From Ulvibacter sp. MAR_2010_11 (lineage in GTDB: Bacteria; Bacteroidota; Bacteroidia; Flavobacteriales; Flavobacteriaceae), in the NCBI RefSeq assembly GCF_002813135.1, contig NZ_PHTY01000001.1:987501-1051500 (forward strand): 64,000 bases of DNA, given 5' to 3'. Below are positions 25,006 through 32,772 of this stretch, one piece after another. Made by a program: the position numbers and the translations under genes. Position 1 is the stretch's first letter. The number at the start of each line of letters is the position of its first letter. The notes under the pieces were generated by a model. It made no database searches, was not told the origin of the DNA, and worked only from the letters and a program-made list of their open reading frames with translations.

Positions 25006-26166
25006 CTAACCTCTAAATAAAAAGAAATCATCCTTCATATGCTCAATCCTGTCATCTTTGTTAGTCATAATGTATTCCAGAGCACGCTGAGTAAAATCTT
25101 TCCCTTTTTCGGTTAACGAGACCACCCCTTTTTGGATCGATATCATATTGTTCTTCTGGGCCAAATCAAGTACCGTTTTAGCCCGTACCTTCTGCCAATT
25201 TATATGCTCGTTTAGGTGATTGATATGGCGTTCATTTTCTTCGGAATGGTTGTTCAAATGCAATAAAAAGGTAATTAAAGAAACCTCTGTACGTTGTTGC
25301 TTCTGTCTGTACAAAACCGAAAGCAATCCTTTTCGAGGTGCGAATAAATACACAAACAGGAACAAAACTCCTAGCACTGTGGTTATGGATCCCGAAATTG
25401 AAGCATCCAAGCCGTGTGCAAGCCAGTAGCCACCAAGTGCCGAAACAATTCCAAAGACAATGGACAAAGCTATCATTTTCTTTAAATCGCTCGTGAGCAA
25501 ATAGGCGGTCGCCGCCGGAGCAATCATTAATGCAACCACTAAAATGGCACCTACTGCATCGAAAGCCCCCACCACCGTTACCGAAGAAACCGACATGAGT
25601 CCGTAATGCATAATTATTGGAGAAATCCCTAAAGCCGAAGAAAGTCCGGCGTCGAAAGTACTCACTTTCAGTTCTTTGAAAAAGAGTATCAATAATGCGA
25701 TGGTTATCAATAAAATGGTTCCCATGAGCCACAACGATTTCGGTCCCAAATCCATGCCCGATATCAGAAGCCTGTCAAAAGGAGCAAAGGCCAATTCGCC
25801 TAAAAGAACGGCATCGACATCCAAATGCACATCGTTTGCATTCTTGGCAATAAGTATCACTCCAATACTAAATAAGGCCGGGAATACCAGCCCAATGGCA
25901 GTGTCTTCTTTTACCAGACCTGTTTTCTGAATGGCTTCCACCAAGACTACCGTAATGACACCCGTTAACGCTGCCAATAAAATAAGCAGAGGAGAATTTA
26001 AATCCTGAGTGATAAAAAACCCGATTACAATTCCGGGTAATATGGAATGACTTATCGCATCGCTTATTAAGGCCATTTTCCGCAACACCAAAAACACCCC
26101 GGGAATGGCGCAGGCAATCGCCACCACTACAGCGATTAATTGTATTTCTATTTGCGGACTAGTCAT
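25006..26166 (-). CDS. Metal (Mn/Zn/Fe) ABC transporter permease with C-terminal wHTH-like extension
   Basis: 386-aa protein if started at 26166 (MTSPQIEIQLIAVVVAIACA), which gives an 8-bp overlap with the preceding permease gene; an ATG at 26205 would overlap by 47 bp. Residues about 1-280 are an ABC-3 family permease of 8-9 helices, with the conserved LRKMALISDAISHSILPGIV loop. The last ~90 residues are soluble: HINWQKVRAKTVLDLAQKNN, then ISIQKGVVSLTEKGKDFTQ. They look like a winged-helix domain related to the DtxR type. It is the last gene of the metal import operon. The permease call is firm; the domain name for the tail is inferred from pattern. Confidence 0.9.
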   Translation of the reverse strand: MTSPQIEIQLIAVVVAIACAIPGVFLVLRKMALISDAISHSILPGIVIGFFITQDLNSPLLILLAALTGVITVVLVEAIQKTGLVKEDTAIGLVFPALFSIGVILIAKNANDVHLDVDAVLLGELAFAPFDRLLISGMDLGPKSLWLMGTILLITIALLILFFKELKVSTFDAGLSSALGISPIIMHYGLMSVSSVTVVGAFDAVGAILVVALMIAPAATAYLLTSDLKKMIALSIVFGIVSALGGYWLAHGLDASISGSITTVLGVLFLFVYLFAPRKGLLSVLYRQKQQRTEVSLITFLLHLNNHSEENERHINHLNEHINWQKVRAKTVLDLAQKNNMISIQKGVVSLTEKGKDFTQRALEYIMTNKDDRIEHMKDDFFLFRG

Positions 26167-27283
26167 CTTTAAGTTGTTGGCTATATAAATTTTTTGCAGC
26201 TTCAAAGCCGTTTTCGGTCATGGCCCACTGCTGTCCCTCAAGCGTAATCCATTCCTTATCTTCCATTTGTTTGAGTGATTTTCTCGTAAATCCCTGGAAG
26301 TTATTTAGAATACGAATGGCATGCGGATGCGAAATATTTTCGTGATCTCTTGCTATCCCGTACATAACTTGCAGGGTTTTCTTTAGTTTTAAGTCTCTCC
26401 GGTTATTTCTGAAACGTATTTCACGAAACAACAAACCTCTTCCGGGAGAAAACACAAATGAAACCAAAACAAAAACCGCTGCTACCAAAACAATTACCGG
26501 ACCTGTAGATAAATTATTCTGACTCGCACTAATGGCTGTACCAAAAACGCCCGAAAATGCTCCAAAAATTGCTGCCAAAACAATCATAACCCCTAAGCTG
26601 TTGGTCCATTGACGTGCCGCGGCTGCCGGTGCCAGCAACATAGCGCTCATAAGGACAACTCCTACGGTTTGCAGTCCCAACACAATGGCCAGAACAATAA
26701 AAAATGTAATAAGCACATCAATAAATTTTGTATTGAAACCCAGCGTTTTGGTGTAATCTGCGTCGAAAAGCAGAATTTTAAATTCTTTCCAGAAAAGCAA
26801 TAAAATTACCAGGCTTATTCCCGTAACGATTAGCATTAAGCGCACATCGTCCTCTACCAGTGTTGCTGCCTGTCCGAATAAATATTTATCCAATCCGGCT
26901 TGATTGGCATTGGGTTGTTTCTGAATAAAAGTTAACAAAAGCATTCCGAAACCAAAAAAAAGCGACAGCACCAATCCCAAAGCAGTATCGCTTTTAAGAT
27001 GTGTTTTCGATGTCATTCCTCGAATCCAAAATGTCCCGATTAATCCGCTAATCAAAGCGCCTAACAAAAGGATATTGGTGTCTTTGGCTCCTGTAATTAA
27101 AAAGGCAAGCGCAATCCCCGGTAAGGCTGCATGAGAAATAGCATCTCCTAACAAACTTTGTTTTCTCAAGACCGCAAAACTTCCCAACATTCCGCAAATA
27201 GCTCCCAATACCGCCGTCCCCATTGTTATGGTTCGGAGGGTGTAATCACTCCAGAGCAATTCGAAATATTCAGAAAGGGTCAT
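26159..27283 (-). CDS. Metal ABC transporter permease with C-terminal wHTH-like extension
   Basis: 374-aa ABC-3 family inner-membrane permease. Its helices span about 15-290, with the family loop LRKQSLLGDAISHAALPGIA near residue 40. As in the following gene, a soluble tail follows (about 300-374): VMYGIARDHENISHPHAIRI, then a Gly-Phe turn, TRKSLKQMEDKEWITLEG and MTENGFEAAK. This reads as a helix-turn-helix with a wing. The two permeases probably form a heterodimer. It starts 41 bp after the ATPase gene and overlaps the next gene by 8 bp. Confidence 0.9.
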   Translation of the reverse strand: MTLSEYFELLWSDYTLRTITMGTAVLGAICGMLGSFAVLRKQSLLGDAISHAALPGIALAFLITGAKDTNILLLGALISGLIGTFWIRGMTSKTHLKSDTALGLVLSLFFGFGMLLLTFIQKQPNANQAGLDKYLFGQAATLVEDDVRLMLIVTGISLVILLLFWKEFKILLFDADYTKTLGFNTKFIDVLITFFIVLAIVLGLQTVGVVLMSAMLLAPAAAARQWTNSLGVMIVLAAIFGAFSGVFGTAISASQNNLSTGPVIVLVAAVFVLVSFVFSPGRGLLFREIRFRNNRRDLKLKKTLQVMYGIARDHENISHPHAIRILNNFQGFTRKSLKQMEDKEWITLEGQQWAMTENGFEAAKNLYSQQLKDD

Positions 27284-27324
27284 GCGTCTAGGCTCTTTTA
27301 TCTATTTTCTTTTCTCTTAAAAAT

Positions 27325-28062
27325 CTATTTATTGATAGCTACTTTATAATTGATGCCATACGTTTTTGTAAGGTTATCGTCATTAAAAATTTCTTTTACG
27401 GGCCCGGTTGCGATCTTTTTCACATTTAAAAATGTGACCCAATCGAAATATTCGGGCACGGTTTGTAAGTCGTGATGTACCACAATTAAGGTTTTCCCGT
27501 CCTTTCGTAGTTCTTTTAAAATATTGATTATCGCTATCTCGGTGGTGGCATCAACACCTTGAAAGGGTTCATCCATAAAATAGATGGCCGCATTCTGCAC
27601 CAAGGCTCGAGCCAGAAAGACCCGTTGTTGCTGACCGCCGCTCAACTGACTAATTTGTCGGTTTTTAAAGGACAGCATTCCCACTTTTTCCAAAGCTTCC
27701 AGAGCGGCTTTTTTCTCCTTCTGTCCGGGGCGTTTTATCCATCCTAAGCTTCCGTAGGTACCCATCATTACTACATCGATGGCCGTGGTTGGAAAATCCC
27801 AGTCTACACTTCCCTTTTGGGGAACATAAGCGACTAACTTTCGCTGTTTTTCGTAAGGTTTATCGTAAATAGAAATACTTCCCGCAATGGGTTTTATAAT
27901 TCCTAGAATAGCCTTTATCAAAGTGGATTTTCCGGCTCCATTGGGACCCACAATTGCCATAAGTACGCCTTCAGGGACAGCTAAATCTATATCCCACAAA
28001 ACCGGTTTGTAGTTATAGGCTACCGTAAGATCATCTACTTGAACAGCGTATTTGGTTTCCAT
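27325..28062 (-). CDS. Metal ABC transporter ATP-binding protein
   Basis: 245-aa ATPase. Walker A GPNGAGKS (about 39-46), Q-loop [12 protein letters not shown], signature [15 protein letters not shown], Walker [10 protein letters not shown] and the H-switch VVHHDL are all present. SVDWDFP after the Q-loop is typical of the manganese/zinc (MntB/ZnuC/TroB) group. The start ATG overlaps the stop of the binding-protein gene by one base (TAATG), so the two are translationally coupled. It drives uptake through the two downstream permeases. Confidence 0.95.
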   Translation of the reverse strand: METKYAVQVDDLTVAYNYKPVLWDIDLAVPEGVLMAIVGPNGAGKSTLIKAILGIIKPIAGSISIYDKPYEKQRKLVAYVPQKGSVDWDFPTTAIDVVMMGTYGSLGWIKRPGQKEKKAALEALEKVGMLSFKNRQISQLSGGQQQRVFLARALVQNAAIYFMDEPFQGVDATTEIAIINILKELRKDGKTLIVVHHDLQTVPEYFDWVTFLNVKKIATGPVKEIFNDDNLTKTYGINYKVAINK

Positions 28063-28973
28063 TATTTTAAGGAATTAACTATTGTGGTTACATTGTATCG
28101 AAACATCCCTATATAGGTTCCTTCTTCAGTTCCCGTGTTTCCTAAGGCATCACTGTAAAGAGATCCGCCAATTGAGACTTCGGCGCCTTTTGAAAGTACG
28201 GATTCCTGAAGTGCTTCGATGGTTCTTCGTGGCACCGAACTTTCCACAAAGATGGCTTTTACTTGCTTTTCAATTATAAAATCTGATAGGCGCTGTACAT
28301 CCTGCACTCCTGCTTCGGTGGCAGTAGAAATTCCCTGCAGTCCCACAACCTCAAAATCGTATGCCTTTCCAAAATAATTAAAGGCGTCATGTGCCGTTAC
28401 AAGTATTCTTTTTTCCTTCGGAAGTGTTGCAATGATTGCTTTTACTTCGGCTTCAAGTGTTTTTAACTTTTCAATATACACCAGCTTGTTTTGCTGAAAA
28501 GCTTCTGCGTTTTCAGGATTGGCTTTTGCCAGTTCATCAGTTACTTTTTCGGCAAACTGTATAAAATACTGAATATCGAACCATACATGCGGATCGTAAT
28601 TGGACGCAAAATATTCGGAGCCAATTAACGTATTCTTGTCTAATACTTCAGCAAGTGCAATTTGCTTTTTATTGGTGCTTTCCATTTTTTCAAATACATC
28701 TACCAACTTCCCTTCCAGATGCAGCCCGTTGTAAAAAATAATATCGGCGGTGAAAAGTTTCGACACATCGCCTTCACTTGCCTTATACAAATGAGGATCC
28801 ACCCCGGCGCCCATGAGTCCGTTGACTTCGATAAAATCTCCACCAATGTTTTTAACCAAATCGGTTATCATGGTAGTAGTGGTAACAATTTTTAATTTTC
28901 CATTATCTTCAGCAGGGCTTTTGCACCCTGTGAACATTGAAATTATGGCAATAAGTAGTAGTATCTTTTTCAT
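28062..28973 (-). CDS. Metal ABC transporter substrate-binding lipoprotein (TroA/MntC/ZnuA family)
   Basis: 303-aa lipoprotein with lipobox around C17 (SMFTGCKSP). The cluster 9 binding-protein features are present: H61 in [14 protein letters not shown]129 in YDPHVWFD, Glu in [10 protein letters not shown] and Asp in SLYSDALG, giving an H-H-E-D metal site usual for Mn or Zn. There is no His-rich loop, which argues mildly against a dedicated ZnuA. The linked MntR-type repressor suggests manganese or iron. It follows the outer-membrane gene by 5 bp. Confidence 0.93.
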   Translation of the reverse strand: MKKILLLIAIISMFTGCKSPAEDNGKLKIVTTTTMITDLVKNIGGDFIEVNGLMGAGVDPHLYKASEGDVSKLFTADIIFYNGLHLEGKLVDVFEKMESTNKKQIALAEVLDKNTLIGSEYFASNYDPHVWFDIQYFIQFAEKVTDELAKANPENAEAFQQNKLVYIEKLKTLEAEVKAIIATLPKEKRILVTAHDAFNYFGKAYDFEVVGLQGISTATEAGVQDVQRLSDFIIEKQVKAIFVESSVPRRTIEALQESVLSKGAEVSIGGSLYSDALGNTGTEEGTYIGMFRYNVTTIVNSLK

Positions 28974-28978
28974 CGTAA

Positions 28979-29770
28979 TTAATTAGGTAATCGCAGGCTT
29001 AGTCCTGCGCTCACTAGTATATCTTGTCCTTCGGTGAAGCTTCGACCGAATGTTGCATCCAGTTGTATGTTTTTTTGAAGGGCATACGTCAACCCGGTAT
29101 CCCAATAATGATTTGCCTTACTATCTTCAGGAAAATCTCCATAGACTTCGGCGTAGATGCCTATTTTTTCTGAAATACTGAAACCATATACCAGGGTGTA
29201 GACATAGGCGACTTCCGAAGAATCGTCTCCCCACTGGGCTCCCAAATTATAGGCAATACCCGATTTTTCATTTATGGTATGTGCAAACGAAAAACGGAAA
29301 TCGACTCCCGTTGTTTCGGGCCTATAGTCTGTTGCGGCCAAAAACGGAAGCATTAGATGTCCTAACAATCCAATATCGGGCAATAATCCTTTCTCTTCAG
29401 TAATTTCAACTTTCATCCCCAGAAGCAAGGGTGAAAATCCACTAGAAACATCCGAAATTCGGGTTCCATCCAGCGAAGTTCTGCCTTCTTCAAAATTCCA
29501 GCCCACTCGCAATTCGAAGTTATTCAGCAAGCCGTATCGCACCAATGTGGTATTGTATCCCAAGATCTCATCTTGGATACCCTCATTTTTATAAGATTCA
29601 TAAAAAGCGCCGGTTTCCAGTTGAATTGATCCTTTCGGAACTGTATTTGGAGATTCGGTGGCATCGGGCCTGTCGGTAATTAAGTCGGCAGTTTCTTCTT
29701 TTTCCTGTGCTTGAATTCCAAAGGCAGCGCCAATAAACGAAACGAGGAAAAAATGTTTAAGATAATTCAT
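28979..29770 (-). CDS. Putative outer-membrane transporter barrel in the metal import operon
   Basis: 263 aa when started at 29770 (MNYLKHFFLVSFIGAAFGIQAQ), 1 bp after the repressor gene stop; the ATG at 29788 would overlap that gene and add residues before the signal peptide. The mature part begins with a short acidic stretch (DLITDRPDATESPNTVPKGS) typical of the 'MetA-pathway/phenol degradation-like' outer-membrane barrel family. Beta strands ending in ILVSAGLSLRLPN follow. Its place between a metal repressor and a metal-binding lipoprotein suggests it lets metal through the outer membrane; this is inference from context. Confidence 0.75.
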   Translation of the reverse strand: MNYLKHFFLVSFIGAAFGIQAQEKEETADLITDRPDATESPNTVPKGSIQLETGAFYESYKNEGIQDEILGYNTTLVRYGLLNNFELRVGWNFEEGRTSLDGTRISDVSSGFSPLLLGMKVEITEEKGLLPDIGLLGHLMLPFLAATDYRPETTGVDFRFSFAHTINEKSGIAYNLGAQWGDDSSEVAYVYTLVYGFSISEKIGIYAEVYGDFPEDSKANHYWDTGLTYALQKNIQLDATFGRSFTEGQDILVSAGLSLRLPN

Positions 29771-29771
29771 A

Positions 29772-30428
29772 CTAATTGGTTTGTACATAGAGGTTTTCGG
29801 CTATTTTTTGGGAAATAAAGAATTGGTCACTCCCTACCTGGATAATCATGGAACCGTCAAAAAACTCCTTTCCAAGCACCTTTACTTTTGTGCCGATGCT
29901 AATTTTTCTTTTGTCCAGATATTGCAAAAATTCGGGGCTGGTCTCTTTAACGCCTACACATACTCCCCGCTGATTTTTATTGCACTCTGAAAGCAGTTTC
30001 TTTTCGGTGCGTTTTACATTTCCGTGTTTATCGGGGATAGGGTCGCCATGCGGATCGAAATCGGGGTTTCCTAAAAATTTATCCAATCGGGTCACAAGTT
30101 CATCGGACTGGATATGTTCTAATTGTTCGGCAATTTCATGCACCTCATCCCAATGGAAATTGAGTTTTTCAACCAAAAACACTTCCCAAAGGCGGTGTTT
30201 TCTAATCACACTCGCTGCGATCTTTCTTCCGTTGGGAGTTAATAAAGTTCCTTTGTACTTTTTATAGGAAAGCACTTCTTTTTCGGCCAGTTTCTGTACC
30301 ATATCCGTTACAGATGAGGGTTTGGTGTCCATGCGCTCGGCGATAGCATTGGTACTCACCTCCCCTTGCATTTGTTGCTCCAAATGATAGATGGCTTTTA
30401 AATAATTCTCTTCTGCTAATGAAAACAT
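29772..30428 (-). CDS. DtxR/MntR-family metal-dependent transcriptional repressor
   Basis: 218-aa regulator. The winged HTH is N-terminal (about 1-65; TNAIAERMDTKPSSVTDMVQ, then YKKYKGTLLTPNGRK). The metal-binding/dimerisation domain is about 66-140, with H/E/C-rich segments (HRLWEVFLVEKLNF, EVHEIAEQLEHIQSDELV). A C-terminal FeoA/SH3-like domain covers about 150-218. That is the three-domain DtxR/IdeR/MntR layout. It is the first gene of an operon encoding an outer-membrane barrel, binding protein, ATPase and two permeases, so autoregulation together with the transporter is expected. A candidate operator lies at 30472-30487. Whether it senses Mn, Fe or Zn cannot be told from sequence. Confidence 0.93.
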   Translation of the reverse strand: MFSLAEENYLKAIYHLEQQMQGEVSTNAIAERMDTKPSSVTDMVQKLAEKEVLSYKKYKGTLLTPNGRKIAASVIRKHRLWEVFLVEKLNFHWDEVHEIAEQLEHIQSDELVTRLDKFLGNPDFDPHGDPIPDKHGNVKRTEKKLLSECNKNQRGVCVGVKETSPEFLQYLDKRKISIGTKVKVLGKEFFDGSMIIQVGSDQFFISQKIAENLYVQTN

Positions 30429-30432
30429 AGGG

Positions 30433-30440
30433 CAAAGGTA
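30433..30440 (-). promoter_or_regulatory. -7 box (TACCTTTG) of the metal import operon
   Basis: The reverse strand reads TACCTTTG, an exact TAnnTTTG match, only 4 nt before the repressor gene's ATG. This implies a leaderless or almost leaderless mRNA. Confidence 0.65.
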
Positions 30441-30471
30441 AAGATATTTTTCTATTTATATGCATTTTATT

Positions 30472-30487
30472 TTTAGCCTTGTCTAAA
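30472..30487 (-). promoter_or_regulatory. Putative DtxR/MntR-family operator of the metal import operon
   Basis: TTTAGCCTTGTCTAAA (forward strand) is an imperfect dyad with TTTAG / CTAAA arms, 32 bp upstream of the -7 box, about where RNA polymerase contacts -33. Its near twin is at the feoA promoter (21997-22012). Confidence 0.55.
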
Positions 30488-30637
30488 TATGAATAGAAAG
30501 CATTGCAGAAAACCTATTCTCTAAGTACAACTTGTGGGCGCCGTATCAAGCCAACCTTCGGCAGGTAAATGCGGCGTGCAAAATAAGATGGTGTTGTTAT
30601 TCTGAAGAATTTTTATCATTCTACTATTCCTTTGTCA

Positions 30638-30655
30638 TTCTGACGCAAGTCAGAA
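30638..30655. repeat. Hairpin TTCTGAC-GCAA-GTCAGAA, dispersed-repeat-like
   Basis: A perfect 7-bp stem with a GNRA-type GCAA loop, within GTCATTCTGACGCAAGTCAG. Sequences of this kind recur between genes in Flavobacteriaceae. It lies downstream of the DnaJ-like gene but has no strong T tract on that strand, so terminator function is doubtful. Confidence 0.6.
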
Positions 30656-30675
30656 TCTTTTAATCACAGAATGTA

Positions 30676-31413
30676 TCAAAAACCTCTCTCTTTCTGAAGT
30701 TGTTCGTAGGCTTCCCTAACTTTTCTGAATTTTTCTTCAGCCCCTTTTTGATAGGCGGCATCCATGTGTTGCAGTTTGTCCGGATGGTATTTTTTCGCCA
30801 TGTTTCTATAGGCCGCCTTCACTTCCAAATCGGTGGCGGTGCGCTCAATTTCAAGAATCTTATAGGCGCTATCCGGATTTTTGAAGAACATGGCCTTGAT
30901 ACTTTCAAAGTCCCGAAACTGGACTCCCAGATATCCTGAAATTTTATGTATTTCGGCTACTTCAGGATTGGATACATGTCCGTCGGCATTCGCAATACTG
31001 AATAAAAAGTGAAGAATCTGGAGTCGGGATTCATACCTAGTTCTTGAACGTAGCAACTGACAAATATGCACTGCCGAAACCTGGCGTTTCTTTATTACCT
31101 CATTGAAAACGCGAAAGGTTGCGTTGGCACGTTCAGCTCCGTAGGCCTGAACGAAATATTGACGTACGTAATCCAGTTCACTCTTATTTACGGTTCCGTC
31201 GGCTTTAATAACCAGGGAGGCGAGGGAGAGCAGATTTAATTCAAAATCGGCAGGAGTGACTCTATCCCCTTGTTGCGGTTGAAAAACCTGTTGAAATGAA
31301 GACCCTTTTTTACCGATAAGGTTGTCGAGTAAACTTCCAATTAAAAATCCTAAGATAGCACCGGGGAATCTAAAAAATGTATAGCCTAAAATAGCGGCAA
31401 ACCAACGAATCAT
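30676..31413 (-). CDS. DjlA-like membrane TerB-DnaJ co-chaperone
   Basis: 245 aa when started at 31413 (MIRWFAAILGYTFFRFPGAI); upstream in-frame codons lie in the promoter region. It has an N-terminal membrane helix (about 3-27), then a TerB-like domain (about 60-165; LLSLASLVIKADGTVNKSEL is typical). A C-terminal J domain (about 180-245) has the HPD motif in KKYHPDKLQHMD. This is the DjlA architecture: a membrane-anchored J protein that stimulates DnaK. The reverse-strand TATCTTTG at 31445-31452 is a good -7 box. It is divergent from the bacilliredoxin gene. Confidence 0.9.
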   Translation of the reverse strand: MIRWFAAILGYTFFRFPGAILGFLIGSLLDNLIGKKGSSFQQVFQPQQGDRVTPADFELNLLSLASLVIKADGTVNKSELDYVRQYFVQAYGAERANATFRVFNEVIKKRQVSAVHICQLLRSRTRYESRLQILHFLFSIANADGHVSNPEVAEIHKISGYLGVQFRDFESIKAMFFKNPDSAYKILEIERTATDLEVKAAYRNMAKKYHPDKLQHMDAAYQKGAEEKFRKVREAYEQLQKERGF

Positions 31414-31444
31414 GCAAATGTAATTTCTGTGACTAAAAAGCGAC

Positions 31445-31452
31445 CAAAGATA
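31445..31452 (-). promoter_or_regulatory. -7 box (TATCTTTG) of the DjlA-like gene
   Basis: The reverse strand reads TATCTTTG, 31 nt before the chosen start at 31413. This supports that start over upstream in-frame codons. Confidence 0.6.
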
Positions 31453-31489
31453 ACTAATTACAGTAAGAGTTTTGGAACTCTTTAACGCT

Positions 31490-31517
31490 TTGATAACCTT
31501 AAAATTGGTTACCTTTG
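31490..31517 (+). promoter_or_regulatory. Consensus promoter TTG-N17-TACCTTTG of the bacilliredoxin gene
   Basis: TTG at 31490-31492 and TACCTTTG at 31510-31517 with a 17-bp spacer, a full match to the Bacteroidota housekeeping promoter. The ATG follows 34 nt later. Confidence 0.8.
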
Positions 31518-31551
31518 CATCAAATTTGTTACACATTTAATCACATTTATT

Positions 31552-31962
31552 ATGTATCCAGCAGAATTAGTACAACCTATGCGCGAAGACCTAACCAAGG
31601 TAGGTTTTACCGAATTATATACCGCAGACGAAGTGAACAATGCCATTGCCAAAGAAGGAACTACCCTTGTGGTAGTGAATTCGGTTTGTGGCTGTGCAGC
31701 GGCAAACGCACGTCCCGGAGCCACCATGTCCTTACAAAACACAAAAAAACCCGATAATATAGTTACTGTATTTGCCGGTGTAGACCGCGAAGCAGTAGAT
31801 GCTGCAAGGGCGCATATGATTCCTTTTCCCCCAAGCTCGCCTTCTATGGCCCTATTTAAAAACGGAGAATTGGTTCATATGCTGGAGCGTCATCATATTG
31901 AAGGACGACCCGCTACAATGATTGCCGAAAATTTAATGGGCGCTTATAACGAACATTGCTAA
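31552..31962 (+). CDS. BrxA/BrxB family bacilliredoxin-like thiol protein
   Basis: 136-aa thioredoxin-fold protein of the YphP/YqiW family. The C46-G-C48 active site lies in VNSVCGCAAANARPG, as in bacilliredoxins that remove bacillithiol from protein thiols. The start MYPAELVQPMREDLTKVGF and the C-terminal HMLERHHIEGRPA are family hallmarks. It is cytoplasmic and monocistronic, with a consensus promoter and a hairpin terminator. Bacillithiol use in this organism is not shown by anything in the window. Confidence 0.93.
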   Translation: MYPAELVQPMREDLTKVGFTELYTADEVNNAIAKEGTTLVVVNSVCGCAAANARPGATMSLQNTKKPDNIVTVFAGVDREAVDAARAHMIPFPPSSPSMALFKNGELVHMLERHHIEGRPATMIAENLMGAYNEHC

Positions 31963-31984
31963 AAAAGCTATCAAACTTTTCAAA

Positions 31985-32015
31985 AACCGCCGGGTAATCC
32001 CAGGCGGTTTTTTTA
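31985..32015 (+). terminator. Intrinsic terminator of the bacilliredoxin gene
   Basis: AACCGCC pairs with GGCGGTT, extended by an inner GGG/CCC pair around TAAT with one bulged base, and runs into TTTTTTT. The T run abuts the next gene's -7 box at 32016. Confidence 0.88.
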
Positions 32016-32023
32016 TACTTTTG
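32016..32023 (+). promoter_or_regulatory. -7 box (TACTTTTG) of plsC
   Basis: Exact TAnnTTTG match 5 nt before the plsC ATG at 32029, immediately after the upstream terminator's T run. It implies a near-leaderless mRNA. Confidence 0.6.
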
Positions 32024-32028
32024 AAGTA

Positions 32029-32772
32029 ATGAAACAACTTTACAAAATTGTAAGTTATCCGTTTTCGGCGCTGTTTTTTATCCTTTTTGGGTTAAATCTG
32101 CTGTTTTTTCACCCAATTCAGTGGATTTGTCTCAATATTTTCGGATATCAGGCACATAAAAAAAGTGTCGATTATTTTAATTGGGTAATCATTCGATTGT
32201 TACATATAGTGGGTACAACGTATTCGGTAAAAATTTTAGAAAGTATACCCAGAAACATTCCAATTATTATTGCCTCTAACCATCAAAGTATGTGGGATAT
32301 TTCTCCCCTTATCTGGTTTCTTCGGAAATGTCATCCTAAATTTATTTCGAAAATTGAATTGGGAAAAGGAATTCCTTCGGTTTCATTCAATCTGAAATAC
32401 GGCGGAAGCGTCCTAATTGATCGGAAAAATCCGCAGCAAGCTACCGAACAAATCGCGAAAATTGCCAAGTACATCTCTCGACACAACCGCAGTGTTGTTA
32501 TTTTTCCTGAAGGTACCCGAAGTAGGAACGGAGTTCCAAAAACGTTTCACCGTAAGGGTCTCACTATATTATTTAAAAATGCACCCGAAGCCTATGTCCT
32601 TCCGGTTACGGTCAATAATTCATGGAAATTACAGCAAAATGGATTGTTTCCCATTCCTCTTGGAGTTCGATTGCATTTTTTGGTGCATCCTGCTATAAAA
32701 GTTTCCGAATACACTTCAGAAGCACTTATCGACAAGGTCGAAAAACAGATAAAAGACGCTGTTATTAATTAA
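32029..32772 (+). CDS. plsC: 1-acyl-sn-glycerol-3-phosphate acyltransferase
   Basis: 247-aa inner-membrane acyltransferase making phosphatidic acid for phospholipid synthesis. An N-terminal membrane segment (about 8-28) is followed by the acceptor motif H85-Q-S-M-W-D90, the catalytic HX4D. The second family motif FPEGTRSR spans 159-166. YVLPVTVNNSW corresponds to the late conserved block. Length is typical. The start lies directly after a -7 box. The last 4 bp overlap the convergent radical SAM gene. Confidence 0.93.
   Translation: MKQLYKIVSYPFSALFFILFGLNLLFFHPIQWICLNIFGYQAHKKSVDYFNWVIIRLLHIVGTTYSVKILESIPRNIPIIIASNHQSMWDISPLIWFLRKCHPKFISKIELGKGIPSVSFNLKYGGSVLIDRKNPQQATEQIAKIAKYISRHNRSVVIFPEGTRSRNGVPKTFHRKGLTILFKNAPEAYVLPVTVNNSWKLQQNGLFPIPLGVRLHFLVHPAIKVSEYTSEALIDKVEKQIKDAVIN

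Noticed and set aside
25232-25732. 166-codon reverse frame inside the permease gene
   Set aside because: Out of frame with a well-supported ABC-3 permease; its His/Cys/Gly-rich composition is typical of a shadow frame.
30530-30600. GC-rich stretch upstream of the metal operon considered as a non-coding RNA
   Set aside because: Only a 3-bp GCC/GGC stem is evident and no promoter-terminator pair frames it.
31415-31422. TACATTTG just before the DjlA-like start as its promoter
   Set aside because: It ends 1 nt before the ATG, so transcription would begin inside the gene; TATCTTTG at 31445-31452 is better placed.
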